Source: Comamonadaceae bacterium (GTDB lineage: Bacteria; Pseudomonadota; Gammaproteobacteria; Burkholderiales; Burkholderiaceae_C). Taken from it: a DNA stretch of 64,000 nt. Position numbers and translations under genes: made by a program. The notes below the pieces were generated by a model. That model had not been told where the DNA came from. It ran no database searches and saw only the letters and a program-made list of their open reading frames with translations. Each line of letters starts with the position of its first letter. Positions within the stretch are counted from its first letter, which is position 1. Below, in pieces: positions 1-9,245 of the stretch. The stretch covers positions 1 through 64,000 of the forward strand of contig CANGLW010000010.1 in NCBI GenBank assembly GCA_947454955.1, in the 5' to 3' direction.

Positions 1-1430
1 TCTCGGGTGACGTGGAATTGTGAATAGAAATCCTGAATCTCAGCTTGCAACAAGGCAATGCGGTGGGCGGCACGCTCCAGGCGTTTGTTGGTGCGCACAA
101 TGCCCACGTAGTCCCACATGAAGCGGCGCAGCTCGTCCCAGTTGTGGGAGATCACCACGCACTCGTCCGAATCGGTCACCCGGCTGTCGTCCCAGTGCGG
201 CAAGGCTGGTGCTTGGGGCAAGGGCTGAGCCTGGATGGTTTGGGCCGCGGCGCGCGCAAACACCATGCACTCCACCAGGGAGTTGCTGGCCAAGCGGTTG
301 GCGCCATGCAGCCCTGTGCAAGCAGTCTCGCCAATCGCATAAAGCCCGGCCAAATCGGTCTGGCCGTGCAGGTCGGTGACCACGCCACCGCAAGTGTAGT
401 GGGCCGCAGGCACCACCGGAATGGGTTGCTTGGCCATGTCGATGCCCAGCTCCAGGCAGCGCGCGTAAATGTTGGGGAAGTGTTCTTTCAGGAAACTCAG
501 TGGCTGGTGCGAGATGTCGAGGTAGACGCAGTCAAAGCCGCCTTTTTTCATCTCGAAGTCAATCGCACGGGCCACGATGTCGCGCGGCGCGAGTTCAGCG
601 CGCGCGTCATGCGCCGGCATGAAGCGTGTGCCATCAGGCAAGAGCAATTTGCCGCCTTCGCCACGCACCGCTTCGCTGATCAGGAAAGACTTGGCGTGCG
701 GGTGGTACAGGCAAGTGGGGTGGAACTGGATGAACTCCATGTTGCCCACGCGGCAACCGGCGCGCCAGGCCGCGGCAATGCCGTCGCCCGTGGCGGCATC
801 GGGGTTGGTGGTGTAGAGGTAGACCTTGCCTGCACCGCCGGTGGCCAAAATGACTTGCGGGGCGGAGAAGGTCACCACCTGATCGGTGGTGTCATTCAGG
901 GCGTACAAACCCACGCAGCGCGCGGGCTGGTCGGCCAGGCCCAGCTTGCTGGTGGTGATGAGGTCCACCAGGGTGTGGTGCTCAAAAATTGTGATGTTGT
1001 CGCAGGCTTTGACCTTGGCCAACAGAGTTTCCTGCACGGCCGCACCGGTGGCGTCGGTCACGTGCACAATGCGCCGCTCGCTGTGGCCGCCTTCGCGGGT
1101 CAGGTGCAGCTGGCCTTCTTCGGTGGAAAACGGCACACCGAGTTTTTGCAGCCAATGGATGGCCTCGGGCGCGTGCTCCACCACAAAGCGGGTGGCGTCC
1201 ACATCGCACAAGCCGGCACCGGCCACCAGGGTGTCTTGCACATGCGACTCAAAGGTGTCGCCTTCGCTCATGACCGCGGCAATGCCGCCTTGCGCCCAGC
1301 GGCTCGAGCCATCGTTGAGCGGGCCTTTGGTGAGGATGGCCACGCGTTGCGTGGGGGCCAGCAGCAGGGCGGCACTCAGGCCAGCCAAGCCGCTGCCAAC
1401 GATCAGCACATCAAATTCAAAGTTGGGCAC
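1..1430 (-). CDS. nadB: L-aspartate oxidase NadB (3' end cut by window edge)
   Basis: Reading the minus strand from a GTG at 1430 gives an open frame to the window edge, about 476 residues, with no stop, so the C-terminus lies outside. The N-terminus carries the FAD dinucleotide-binding motif VGSGLAGLSAALLL, followed by RWAQGGIAAV. Later blocks GTRFMPAHDARAELAPRD, HYTCGGVVTD and GLHGANRLASNSLVE are typical of the fumarate reductase/L-aspartate oxidase family. NadB oxidises L-aspartate to iminoaspartate in the first step of de novo NAD synthesis. The start lies 15 bp after the scpA stop, so the two are probably co-transcribed. No ATG is available near the family N-terminus, which is why GTG is chosen. 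A long open frame on the opposite strand is a GC-rich shadow. Confidence 0.93.
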   Translation of the reverse strand, partial: MPNFEFDVLIVGSGLAGLSAALLLAPTQRVAILTKGPLNDGSSRWAQGGIAAVMSEGDTFESHVQDTLVAGAGLCDVDATRFVVEHAPEAIHWLQKLGVPFSTEEGQLHLTREGGHSERRIVHVTDATGAAVQETLLAKVKACDNITIFEHHTLVDLITTSKLGLADQPARCVGLYALNDTTDQVVTFSAPQVILATGGAGKVYLYTTNPDAATGDGIAAAWRAGCRVGNMEFIQFHPTCLYHPHAKSFLISEAVRGEGGKLLLPDGTRFMPAHDARAELAPRDIVARAIDFEMKKGGFDCVYLDISHQPLSFLKEHFPNIYARCLELGIDMAKQPIPVVPAAHYTCGGVVTDLHGQTDLAGLYAIGETACTGLHGANRLASNSLVECMVFARAAAQTIQAQPLPQAPALPHWDDSRVTDSDECVVISHNWDELRRFMWDYVGIVRTNKRLERAAHRIALLQAEIQDFYSQFHVTR

Positions 1431-1445
1431 AGGGCTATCCAGGGT

Positions 1446-2312
1446 TCAGGTCGGGGTGTACGACAGGCGCACATAAATCGGGGCAAAGGCTTCGGCCTGG
1501 GTGATCTCGATGAGTGTTTCTTTGGCCAGCTCCAGCAGCGCGATGAAGGTCACCACCAGCACGGGCACGCCTTGTTCGGGGCTGAAGAGTTTTTCAAACT
1601 CCACAAAGCGCTGGCCTTGCAGGCGGCGCAGCACGATGCTCATGTGCTCGCGCACCGAGAGTTCTTCGCGGCTGATTTTGTGGTGTTGCACCAGCTTGGC
1701 CCGCTTGAGGATGTCGGCCCAGGCTTCTTGCAGGTCCACCACATGCACATCGGGGAAACGCGGTTGCAGTGACTGCTCGATGTAGACCTGCGCGCGGATG
1801 AAGTCGCGCCCGAGTTGCGGCACGTTGTTGAGCTTGGCCGCGGCCAGTTTGATTTGCTCGTACTCCAGCAGACGGCGCACCAACTCGGCACGCGGGTCTT
1901 CCACCTCGTCGCCCTGGGCTGACTTCTTGGGCGGCAGCAGCATGCGCGATTTGATCTCGATCAGCATGGCGGCCATCAGCAGGTACTCGGCGGCCAGTTC
2001 CAAGTTGCGGCTGCGGATCTCGTCCACATAGCTCAGGTACTGGCGGGTCAACCCGGCCATCGGGATGTCCAGGATGTTGAAGTTTTGCTTGCGGATCAAA
2101 TACAGCAGCAAGTCCAGCGGGCCTTCAAAGGCCTCGAGGAAAACTTCCAGCGCATCGGGCGGGATGTAGAGGTCGGTGGGCAGCGCAAACAGCGGCTCGC
2201 CATACAGCTTGGCCACGGCCACATGGTCGACCACCTCGGGCATGGTGGCTGCGGGTGATGCCAGGTCGGGCAGGGCCTCGAGGGCCGCGTTGATGTCAGC
2301 GCTTGATGTCAT
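1446..2312 (-). CDS. scpA: Segregation and condensation protein A (ScpA)
   Basis: The 288-residue protein contains the ScpA core, with EAFEGPLDLLLYLIRKQ near residues 57-73 and LDIPMAGLTRQYLSYV just after. ScpA is the kleisin subunit that bridges the SMC ATPase heads with ScpB during chromosome condensation and segregation. Length is normal for the family. A leader of about 50 residues before the conserved block is common in Burkholderiales. It sits between a DUF3460 gene and nadB, all on the minus strand, consistent with one transcript. The start is an ATG at 2312. Function is inferred from family membership; scpB is not in the window. Confidence 0.93.
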   Translation of the reverse strand: MTSSADINAALEALPDLASPAATMPEVVDHVAVAKLYGEPLFALPTDLYIPPDALEVFLEAFEGPLDLLLYLIRKQNFNILDIPMAGLTRQYLSYVDEIRSRNLELAAEYLLMAAMLIEIKSRMLLPPKKSAQGDEVEDPRAELVRRLLEYEQIKLAAAKLNNVPQLGRDFIRAQVYIEQSLQPRFPDVHVVDLQEAWADILKRAKLVQHHKISREELSVREHMSIVLRRLQGQRFVEFEKLFSPEQGVPVLVVTFIALLELAKETLIEITQAEAFAPIYVRLSYTPT

Positions 2313-2367
2313 GAAGCTATGAAATCAGGAGCTGAAAAGCCAATAAATACGGGGTTGAAAGCAGGAT

Positions 2368-2574
2368 TTACTGCTCAACGCTACCGTAGACGTAGGGCTT
2401 TTGCGCCAAACGTCCGGCATTGATGTCAGCAGCCAAGCGGCGGTCCACCTGCTTGTCCCACAGCAAAGCACGACCCTGGCGCTGCTGGGCTTCCAGCTCA
2501 GGCTGGGTGACCTTGAGCTGGTTGATGAATTGCGTGGCGTCAGACTGGTAGTCGGGGCGGCGAAAAATGTTCAT
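2368..2574 (-). CDS. DUF3460 family small protein
   Basis: A 68-residue protein beginning MNIFRRPDYQSDATQFI and ending with an Arg/Leu-rich block and KPYVYGSVEQ. The start FxRPxYxSDATxFI and the RRALLWD-like centre (here GRALLWDKQVD) match what I recall of the DUF3460 family in Burkholderiales, which commonly lies beside scpA. It has no signal peptide or membrane segment and is probably cytosolic. The function is unknown. It starts 9 bp after the SulP stop and ends 55 bp before scpA, so an operon SulP-DUF3460-scpA-nadB is plausible. Confidence 0.8.
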   Translation of the reverse strand: MNIFRRPDYQSDATQFINQLKVTQPELEAQQRQGRALLWDKQVDRRLAADINAGRLAQKPYVYGSVEQ

Positions 2575-2583
2575 CCCCGTATT

Positions 2584-4287
2584 TTAAGGGTTTGCCAGGG
2601 GGCTGGGCGCTAAGCCGTCCCCCGGGGGGCAGGGGGTGGACAAGGCGCTGGCCAGGGCCTGGTTCAGGTCGCTTTGCCAGTCAGGCCCCAGCATGGCTTC
2701 ATTGAGGCCCAGGCGCTGGGCGATGTCCAGGGGTTGGTGGGCCAGGCCGCACAAAATGATGCGCCGAGCATCTTGCTTAAAGTGGCGGATGAGTTCACGC
2801 AGGGTGTCCACGCCCGAAGAGTCCAGGTAAATCACGCCGGAGAAGTCCAGCACCAGGGCGCGCTGGGGCGCTTTCTCCAGCTGTTCGGTCAAATGCACTG
2901 CCCCGAAAAAGAGCGCGCCTTGCAACTTGAACACACCCACCTGCGCCTCATGGCCTTGCAAGGCGGGCAGGTCTTGCGCGCTCAGGGCCTCGCAGCGCGA
3001 GAGGCTGGCGATGCGGTAAATGAAGGTCAGCGCTGCGGCAATCAGGCCCACTTCAACGGCCACCGTCAAGTCCACCACCACGGTCAGTACAAAGACGGCC
3101 AGCAGCGTCAAGCGGTAGGGCAAACGGTAGCGCTTGAGGCGGGCGAATTCCTGCCATTCGCCCATGTTCCAGGCCACAAACAACAAAATGGCTGCGAGTG
3201 TGGGCAGGGGCACGTGGGAGGCCAAGGGGGCGGCCACCAGCATGATGGCCAACAAAGCCAAGGCATGCACCATACCCGCGACCGGCGAGGTGGCACCGCT
3301 TTGCACATTCACCACCGTGCGCGCGATCGTGCCGGTGGCAGGCATGCCGCCCACAAAGGGGGTGACCAGGTTGGCCACGCCTTGGGCCAGCAGTTCTTGG
3401 TTGGGGTCGTGGCGGGTGCGCGCCAGGCCGTCAGCCACCCGCGCGCACAAGAGCGACTCGATGGCCCCCAACAGTGCCAGGGTGGCCGCTGGCACCAGCA
3501 AGACACGCAGATGTTCCGCGCTCACATCGGGCCACTGCCAGCTGGGCAGGCTGGAGGGAATTTCACCAAAACGGCTGCCCAGGGTGTCCACCTGCAGGCC
3601 CAACAGCACGGTGAGTATGGAAGCCAAGACCAGCGCCACGACTGAGCCGGGCATGACCGAGAGGCTGCGCACCAGGCTGATGGGGCCTTTGCTCCAACGC
3701 CGGCTCAAGCTTTGCCAAGCCACCATCACCACCAAGCTGCCCAGGGCCAAGCCCAGGGCTTGCGGGTTCCAGCCGGGCAGGGCGGCTTGAAGGGCGCGCA
3801 GCATGCCGGCAAAGTCAGCGGGCATGTGGTTGATGTGCAGGCCCAAGAGGTCTTTGACTTGCGAAAGGGCAATCAGCACCGCGATGCCGTTGGTGAAACC
3901 AATGATCACCGCCACCGGGATGAAGCGAATCAAGCTACCGAGTTTGAACAGCCCCATGAACATCAGCATCACGCCCGACATGGCGGTGGCCAAAATCAAA
4001 CTGCCCACGCCGTAGCGCGACACGATGCCGTACACGATGACGATGAACGCACCGGCCGGCCCGCCAATTTGCACCGGGCTGCCACCCAAGGCCGAGATGA
4101 GAAAGCCCGCCACGATGGCGGTGTACAAACCGGCCTGCGGTGTGAGGCCGCTGGCCATCGCAAAGGCCATGGCCAGGGGCAAGGCGACCACGCCCACAGT
4201 CAGCCCTGCCGCCACGTCTTGGACGAAGCGAGCTCGGTTGTAGTGGTGGCGAATGTCCAGCAGCGCGGGTTTGAAGTGGATCTTCAT
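2584..4287 (-). CDS. SulP family inorganic anion transporter with STAS domain
   Basis: This 567-residue polytopic membrane protein has the SulP N-terminus (DVAAGLTVGVVALPLAMAFA, residues about 25-44), then GLYTAIVAGFLISALGGSPVQIGGPAGAF, and about 12 hydrophobic segments up to residue 430. A C-terminal STAS domain follows, including VLDFSGVIYLDSSGVDTL near residues 490-510. The family carries sulfate, bicarbonate, C4-dicarboxylates or other anions across the inner membrane. The substrate cannot be read from the sequence. There is no carbonic anhydrase neighbour to favour bicarbonate. It lies 17 bp downstream of metG on the same strand. Confidence 0.9.
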   Translation of the reverse strand: MKIHFKPALLDIRHHYNRARFVQDVAAGLTVGVVALPLAMAFAMASGLTPQAGLYTAIVAGFLISALGGSPVQIGGPAGAFIVIVYGIVSRYGVGSLILATAMSGVMLMFMGLFKLGSLIRFIPVAVIIGFTNGIAVLIALSQVKDLLGLHINHMPADFAGMLRALQAALPGWNPQALGLALGSLVVMVAWQSLSRRWSKGPISLVRSLSVMPGSVVALVLASILTVLLGLQVDTLGSRFGEIPSSLPSWQWPDVSAEHLRVLLVPAATLALLGAIESLLCARVADGLARTRHDPNQELLAQGVANLVTPFVGGMPATGTIARTVVNVQSGATSPVAGMVHALALLAIMLVAAPLASHVPLPTLAAILLFVAWNMGEWQEFARLKRYRLPYRLTLLAVFVLTVVVDLTVAVEVGLIAAALTFIYRIASLSRCEALSAQDLPALQGHEAQVGVFKLQGALFFGAVHLTEQLEKAPQRALVLDFSGVIYLDSSGVDTLRELIRHFKQDARRIILCGLAHQPLDIAQRLGLNEAMLGPDWQSDLNQALASALSTPCPPGDGLAPSPLANP

Positions 4288-4304
4288 GGCGCGCTGTGGG
4301 TTGT

Positions 4305-6467
4305 TTAGCTTACCCGCATGCCCGGCTGCGCACCCGGCCAGGGTTGCAGCACATGGATGCCGGGCTGGGTGCTTTCGTCGGCGTGGCTGGCAGCCAGCAC
4401 CATGCCTTCGCTCATGCCAAATTTCATTTTGCGTGGCGCCAGGTTGGCCACCATCACCGTGAGCTTGCCCACCAAATCGGCGGGTTGGTACATGCTGGCA
4501 ATGCCTGAAAACACATTGCGTGTTTTGAGTTGACCCTGCTCGTCTTTCTCACCCACGTCGAGCGTTAAGCGCAGCAATTTGGTGGAGCCCTCCACCGCTT
4601 CGCAGGCCAGAATTTTCGCGATGCGCAGGTCAATCTTGGCAAAGTCTTCAATGCCTATGGTGGGTGCGATGGCCTCGCCTCCCGGGGCGTTGGGGTCAAC
4701 CGGCGTTGCCTCTTTCTTGGCAGGCTTCTTGGCGTCTGCTCCTTTTTTAGGAGCTTCTTTCTCAGGCTCTGCGCCAGCTGGTGGCTCAAACAAGGCTTCA
4801 AGCTGTTCGGGCAGCACGCGCTGCATCAGGTGCTGGTAGGGCGCGATGCGCTGCACCGGGCCGGGGTGCTGCCAGGTGCTCATGTCGGAGCCCACAAAGG
4901 CTTGCACCGACTGCGCCACGCCCGGCAACACGGGAGCGAGGTAGCGGGTGAGCATGGCAAAGGCGTTGATGAGCACCGAGCACACCTGGTGCAGGGCCTC
5001 GTTGTTGGCGGGGTCTTTGGCCAAGTCCCAGGGCTTGAACACGTCGGTGTAAGCATTGACCTTGTCGGCCAGGGCCATGATGTCGCGGGTGGCTTTGCCG
5101 AATTCGCGCGCTTCATACAAAGCTGCCAAAGGCTCGCTGGCCGCTGCAATCTCATCGAGCAAGACCTGGCCTTGCGGGTCGCAAGCGGTGGTCAGCTGGC
5201 CATCGAAGCGCTTGGTGAGAAAGCCCGCCGCGCGCGAGGCGATGTTGACGAACTTGCCAATCAAATCGCTGTTGACGCGTAGCATGAAATCTTCGGCGTT
5301 GAAGTCAATGTCTTCATTGCGCCCCGAGAGCTTGGCCGCCAAGTAGTAACGCAGCCACTCGGGGTTCATCTTCAGGCTCAGGTATTTGAGCGGATCCAGG
5401 CCGGTGCCCCGGCTCTTGCTCATCTTCTCGCCGTTGTTCACCGTCAAAAAGCCGTGCACAAACACGTTGTCAGGCGTCTTGCGGCCGCTGAAATGCAGCA
5501 TGGCCGGCCAGAACAAGGTGTGGAAAGTGACGATGTCTTTGCCGATGAAGTGGTACTGCTCGGTGTCGGCAGCTTCCATGTACGCGTCAAAGCTGCGCGC
5601 ATCACCAAAACGCGCCTTGGGGCCGCCCTGGTCAAACCAGTTTTTCAGCGAGGCCAGATAGCCCACGGGCGCATCCAACCACACATAAAAATACTTACCC
5701 GGTGCGTCCGGAATCTCAATGCCAAAGTAGGGTGCGTCGCGCGAGATGTCCCAGTCGCCCAAGCCTTCGCTTTTCGAGCCGTCGGGGTTGGTGCGGATGG
5801 TGAACCACTCTTTGATTTTGTTGGCCACCTCGGGCTGCAACTTGCCGTCTTGCGTCCACTTTTCCAAAAACGCCACGCAACGCGGGTCTGACAATTTGAA
5901 GAAAAAATGCTCTGAGCTTTTGAGTTCAGGCTTGGCGCCCGACAAGGCCGAGAACGGGTTGATCAAATCGGTGGGCGCGTACACCGCACCGCAGCTCTCG
6001 CAGTTGTCGCCGTACTGGTCTTTCGCGTGGCACTTGGGGCACTCGCCTTTGATGAAGCGGTCCGGCAGAAACATGTTTTTCTGCGGGTCGAAAAACTGCT
6101 CGATGGTGCGGCTTTCAATCAGGCCGGTTTTTTTCAGGTCGAGGTAAATCTGTTTGGCCAGCGCGTGGTTCTCAGGTGCGTCGGTGCTGTGCCAGTTGTC
6201 AAACGCAATGTGAAAACCATCGAGGTAAGGTTTGCGCCCTGCAGCAATGTCAGCCACAAACTGCTGCGGTGTTTTGCCCGCCTTCTCAGCCGCGATCATG
6301 ATGGGCGCACCATGCGTGTCGTCGGCGCCCACAAAATTCACATGCGAGCCACGCATGCGCTGAAACCGCACCCAGGTGTCGGCCTGGATGTACTCCATGA
6401 TGTGGCCGATGTGGAAATTGCCGTTGGCATACGGCAGGGCGGTGGTCACGAACAGTTGGCGGGGCAT
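4305..6467 (-). CDS. metG: Methionine--tRNA ligase MetG
   Basis: Class I methionyl-tRNA synthetase, 720 residues from the ATG at 6467 ([16 protein letters not shown]). A TTG eight codons upstream also opens the frame but the ATG fits the family start better. The HIGH motif appears as [10 protein letters not shown] and the KMSKS motif as [13 protein letters not shown]. The zinc-knuckle region has CPKC and CESCG. The C-terminus (from about residue 610) is an EMAP-II/Trbp-like tRNA-binding domain ([17 protein letters not shown]), joined through a Lys/Ala/Pro-rich linker. This two-domain layout is that of the long bacterial MetRS. The gene is divergent from apbC, with a palindromic element between them. 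Confidence 0.96.
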   Translation of the reverse strand: MPRQLFVTTALPYANGNFHIGHIMEYIQADTWVRFQRMRGSHVNFVGADDTHGAPIMIAAEKAGKTPQQFVADIAAGRKPYLDGFHIAFDNWHSTDAPENHALAKQIYLDLKKTGLIESRTIEQFFDPQKNMFLPDRFIKGECPKCHAKDQYGDNCESCGAVYAPTDLINPFSALSGAKPELKSSEHFFFKLSDPRCVAFLEKWTQDGKLQPEVANKIKEWFTIRTNPDGSKSEGLGDWDISRDAPYFGIEIPDAPGKYFYVWLDAPVGYLASLKNWFDQGGPKARFGDARSFDAYMEAADTEQYHFIGKDIVTFHTLFWPAMLHFSGRKTPDNVFVHGFLTVNNGEKMSKSRGTGLDPLKYLSLKMNPEWLRYYLAAKLSGRNEDIDFNAEDFMLRVNSDLIGKFVNIASRAAGFLTKRFDGQLTTACDPQGQVLLDEIAAASEPLAALYEAREFGKATRDIMALADKVNAYTDVFKPWDLAKDPANNEALHQVCSVLINAFAMLTRYLAPVLPGVAQSVQAFVGSDMSTWQHPGPVQRIAPYQHLMQRVLPEQLEALFEPPAGAEPEKEAPKKGADAKKPAKKEATPVDPNAPGGEAIAPTIGIEDFAKIDLRIAKILACEAVEGSTKLLRLTLDVGEKDEQGQLKTRNVFSGIASMYQPADLVGKLTVMVANLAPRKMKFGMSEGMVLAASHADESTQPGIHVLQPWPGAQPGMRVS

Positions 6468-6555
6468 GGAAAACGTACTTTTCAGAGTCAATGTGTGATT
6501 TTAGTCTTCTGGATTGCAGAGGTATTTGGGTGACGCCATCAGCCTATAGCCTGGA

Positions 6556-6853
6556 CAGTGGATGTTTACGCAGTGAGGTCAAGGAGGAGGCCGAAGGCCG
6601 GGGGACACGAACGAAGTGAATATCCGCTGGCCTGGCGATATAGAGCTTCAGCAAATCTTGCCTCTAATGTTTCTGCGAAAACAGGCACGCCGGGGGACAC
6701 GAACGCAGCGGAGTACCCGGCGTGCCTGTTGTACCAAGACCTGTTACGTAGTTTGGGCTAAAGATCGACGAAGCCAGCCCAGCGGATATTCCCTTCGTTC
6801 GTGTCCCCCGGCCTGCGGCCTCCTCCTTGACCTCACTGCGAGAACATCCACTG
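6556..6853. repeat. 298-bp nested palindromic element (MITE-like) between metG and apbC
   Basis: Two 75-bp arms at 6556-6630 and 6779-6853 are inverted copies of each other, with 71 of 75 positions matching by eye. Between them a second, perfect 15-bp inverted repeat (AACAGGCACGCCGGG at 6680-6694 and its complement at 6716-6730) encloses a 21-base loop. Outer arms and inner hairpin all share a core like CCGGGGGACACGAACG followed by AG, so the same module occurs three times. No obvious target-site duplication flanks the ends (CAGTGG...CCACTG). It carries no credible gene; short open frames here are artefacts of the repeat. This fills most of the 6468-6989 gap. Confidence 0.85.
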
Positions 6854-6989
6854 AACTGGCTTGCTGGCGCTTTGCAGGTTTTCTCCGGCTCCGGTTCTGA
6901 GCAATTTTCGGTCCGTACGCACCCAATGCCACGCTTTCACTAGGCCTAAGCCACCTTGGCTAGACTTAGGGGTTATTCAGGAGAATTTG

Positions 6990-8081
6990 ATGTCGGTAAC
7001 CGTTCAGGCGCTTTCAGACGCCCTGCAAACCGTGGTGGACCCCAACACGGGCAAAGATTTTGTGACCACCAAGGCCCTCAAGAATTTATCTGTCTCGGAC
7101 AACGACGTGTCTTTCGATGTTGAGTTGGGCTACCCCGCCAAAAGCCAGATTCCCGGTTTTCGCAAAGCCTTGATTGCTGCGGCCAAAAGCGTCGCACCCA
7201 ACGCCAATGTGTCGGTCAACATCAGCACCAAAGTGGTGGCCCACGCGGTGCAGCGTGGCGTGCAACTGTTGCCGCGGGTGAAAAACATTGTGGCGGTGGC
7301 TTCGGGCAAAGGCGGGGTGGGCAAGTCCACCACAGCCGTGAATTTGGCCTTGGCCCTGGCCGCTGAAGGCGCGAGTGTGGGCATTTTGGACGCCGACATT
7401 TACGGCCCTAGCCAGCCCATGATGATGGGCATCGATGGTCGCCCCGAGAGCGAAGACGGCCAGACCATGGAGCCGCTGGAGAACTACGACGTGCAGGTCA
7501 TGTCGATCGGCTTTTTGGTGGCCCAAGACGAGGCCATGATTTGGCGCGGCCCCATGGCCACACAAGCTTTGGAGCAGCTGCTGCGCCAGACCAACTGGAA
7601 AGACCTGGACTATTTGATCGTGGACATGCCCCCGGGCACCGGTGACATTCAGCTCACGCTCTCGCAGCGCGTGCCCATGACGGGTGCGGTGATCGTCACC
7701 ACCCCGCAAGACATCGCGCTGTTGGACGCGAAAAAAGGCATCAAGATGTTCGAGAAGGTGGGCGTGCCCATCCTCGGTTTGGTGGAAAACATGGCGGTGC
7801 ACATTTGCTCGAACTGCGGCCACACCGAGCATATTTTTGGTGCCGATGGCGGCAAGAAAATGGCCGCGGAATACGGCATGAGCTACCTGGGTGCTTTGCC
7901 CCTGAACATGCAAATTCGACTGCAGGCCGACAACGGCAAGCCCACCGTGGTGGCCGACCCCGATGGCGAGGTGGCCGGTATTTACAAGGCGGTGGCGCGC
8001 CAGGTGGCGGTGGCGATTGCGGCGAAGAACAAAGACTTCTCCAGCAAGTTCCCGTCCATCAAAATTTCCAAAGACACCTGA
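6990..8081 (+). CDS. apbC: Iron-sulfur cluster carrier ApbC (Mrp/NBP35 family P-loop ATPase)
   Basis: From the ATG at 6990, which has a GGAG ribosome site at 6979-6982, the protein is 363 residues. The open frame runs further upstream but only through repeat-derived sequence. An N-terminal MIP18/DUF59 domain (residues 1-90) is followed by the deviant Walker A motif GKGGVGKST, the Mrp signature block LDADIYGPSQPMMMG, and LDYLIVDMPPGTGD. A CxxC pair (CSNCG) near residue 275 is the expected bridging cluster-binding site of Mrp/ApbC. The family binds and transfers 4Fe-4S clusters. The stop overlaps the start of the following LysR gene by one base (TGATG). Its location just upstream of an Fe-S-rich formate dehydrogenase locus is suggestive but not proof of a link. 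Confidence 0.94.
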   Translation: MSVTVQALSDALQTVVDPNTGKDFVTTKALKNLSVSDNDVSFDVELGYPAKSQIPGFRKALIAAAKSVAPNANVSVNISTKVVAHAVQRGVQLLPRVKNIVAVASGKGGVGKSTTAVNLALALAAEGASVGILDADIYGPSQPMMMGIDGRPESEDGQTMEPLENYDVQVMSIGFLVAQDEAMIWRGPMATQALEQLLRQTNWKDLDYLIVDMPPGTGDIQLTLSQRVPMTGAVIVTTPQDIALLDAKKGIKMFEKVGVPILGLVENMAVHICSNCGHTEHIFGADGGKKMAAEYGMSYLGALPLNMQIRLQADNGKPTVVADPDGEVAGIYKAVARQVAVAIAAKNKDFSSKFPSIKISKDT

Positions 8082-9049
8082 TGAACCTGCTGGTTTCCAT
8101 GCGCTACCTGGTGGCGCTTGATGAACACCAGCACTTTGCGCGGGCCGCGCAGGCCTGCTTTGTCACCCAGCCCGCGCTGTCCAACGCCATTCGCGCGCTT
8201 GAAGAAGAGTTTGGCGCGGTGCTGGTCAAGCGCTCGCGCAGCTTTGCGGGTTTCACGCCCGAAGGCCAGCGCATGTTGGCCAGTGCGCGGCGCCTCTTGC
8301 ATGAGCAAGAACTTTTGGCGCAAGACTTCAAGAGCAGCCAGGGCAAACCTGCGGGCACCCTGGCTTTGGGCGCGGTGCCCACGGCCGAGCCGATTGCCGC
8401 GCGCTTTGCTGCGATGCTGCAAGCCCGCCATCCCGGCATCCGCCCGGTGGTGCGCATCATGAGCTCGCCCGACATTGAAGCTGGCCTTGAAAACCTCAGC
8501 CTGGACCTCGGGCTGGGTTTCACCGACCGGCCGCGGCCCGCGACTTTTCTGGCCTTGCCGCAGTACGCCGAGCATTATTTTTGGGTGAGCAAAGCTGACC
8601 AGCTTGGTAAAGCCGAGAAAGCATCAAGCGCTAAACCCAAGCAGGGTTTGCACATCGGCCAGCCCATGAGTTGGCAAGAAGCCGCGCAGTCTCCCTTGTG
8701 TTTGATGACGCCCGAGATGCACAACCGCCGCATCGTGGACGCGGCCTTTGCCAAGGCCGGCACACCGGTGACCCCGGTGATGGAAACCAGTTCCATCCTG
8801 ACCCTGGCGCTCAGCCTCATGAGCGGCTCGGTCTCGTGCATCATGCCCGGCGCGCTGGTGGGGGCGTTTCGCGCGCACGCCGAGCTGCAGGCGCGTTCTT
8901 TGGTCTCTCCCGAGGTGCACACCCCGGTGGGCTTCATGGCGCTGAAAACCGAGCGCACCTCGCGCACCCTGGATGCTGCCCTGACACTGGCGCAAGACGC
9001 CGCCTGGCTGCGCCATGCTGCTGCGCACAGCGGCTTATTGAGTGCGTGA
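8081..9049 (+). CDS. LysR family transcriptional regulator, probable regulator of the formate dehydrogenase genes
   Basis: A 322-residue protein starting at the ATG that overlaps the apbC stop. The N-terminal winged helix is clear: MRYLVALDEHQHFARAAQ, then FVTQPALSNAIRALEEEFG, residues 5-45. A LysR substrate-binding domain follows from about residue 90. It lies about 200 bp upstream of, and on the same strand as, the NAD-linked formate dehydrogenase genes. LysR regulators are frequently found there in Comamonadaceae, so I infer formate or redox control. The domain contains a short charged insert around KADQLGKAEKASSAKPKQG. The effector is unknown. Confidence 0.88.
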   Translation: MNLLVSMRYLVALDEHQHFARAAQACFVTQPALSNAIRALEEEFGAVLVKRSRSFAGFTPEGQRMLASARRLLHEQELLAQDFKSSQGKPAGTLALGAVPTAEPIAARFAAMLQARHPGIRPVVRIMSSPDIEAGLENLSLDLGLGFTDRPRPATFLALPQYAEHYFWVSKADQLGKAEKASSAKPKQGLHIGQPMSWQEAAQSPLCLMTPEMHNRRIVDAAFAKAGTPVTPVMETSSILTLALSLMSGSVSCIMPGALVGAFRAHAELQARSLVSPEVHTPVGFMALKTERTSRTLDAALTLAQDAAWLRHAAAHSGLLSA

Positions 9050-9086
9050 CCTCAGCGCTTAACTTCAGCGCTTGATGAGCGTCAAT

Positions 9087-9108
9087 CGACCCGACCTGTT
9101 GCGGGTCG
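9087..9108. other. Hairpin in the LysR-fds intergenic region
   Basis: The arms CGACCCG (9087-9093) and CGGGTCG (9102-9108) are perfectly complementary around an 8-base loop, 38 bp after the LysR stop. No T-run follows, so it is not a classical terminator. An AT-rich tract at 9128-9170 follows and is the likeliest place for the promoter of the formate dehydrogenase genes. No clean -35/-10 pair could be chosen. Confidence 0.4.
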
Positions 9109-9245
9109 CTGGTCACGCTTCGAGTTTCATTTTTAGCATTTTGCTGCTTTGCATCATTTTTTATTTGAATCAAGAGATGCGCAGAAGCAATTTGACCCTC
9201 TAACGCTCCGGGGGAACACTCGCGCATCGACTTCAAGGTCTTGCG

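Noticed and set aside
45-1772. Long plus-strand open frame of 575 codons
   Set aside because: It lies opposite nadB and part of scpA, has a Gly/His/Gln-rich composition without domains, and is the expected antisense shadow of GC-rich genes.
2674-4308. Plus-strand open frames opposite the SulP gene
   Set aside because: His/Gln-rich shadow translations; the minus strand has a full SulP transporter with STAS domain.
6558-6932. Short open frames such as those containing RSRRRPQAGGHERREYP
   Set aside because: They come from the arms of the palindromic element, lack ribosome sites, and appear in mirror form on both strands.
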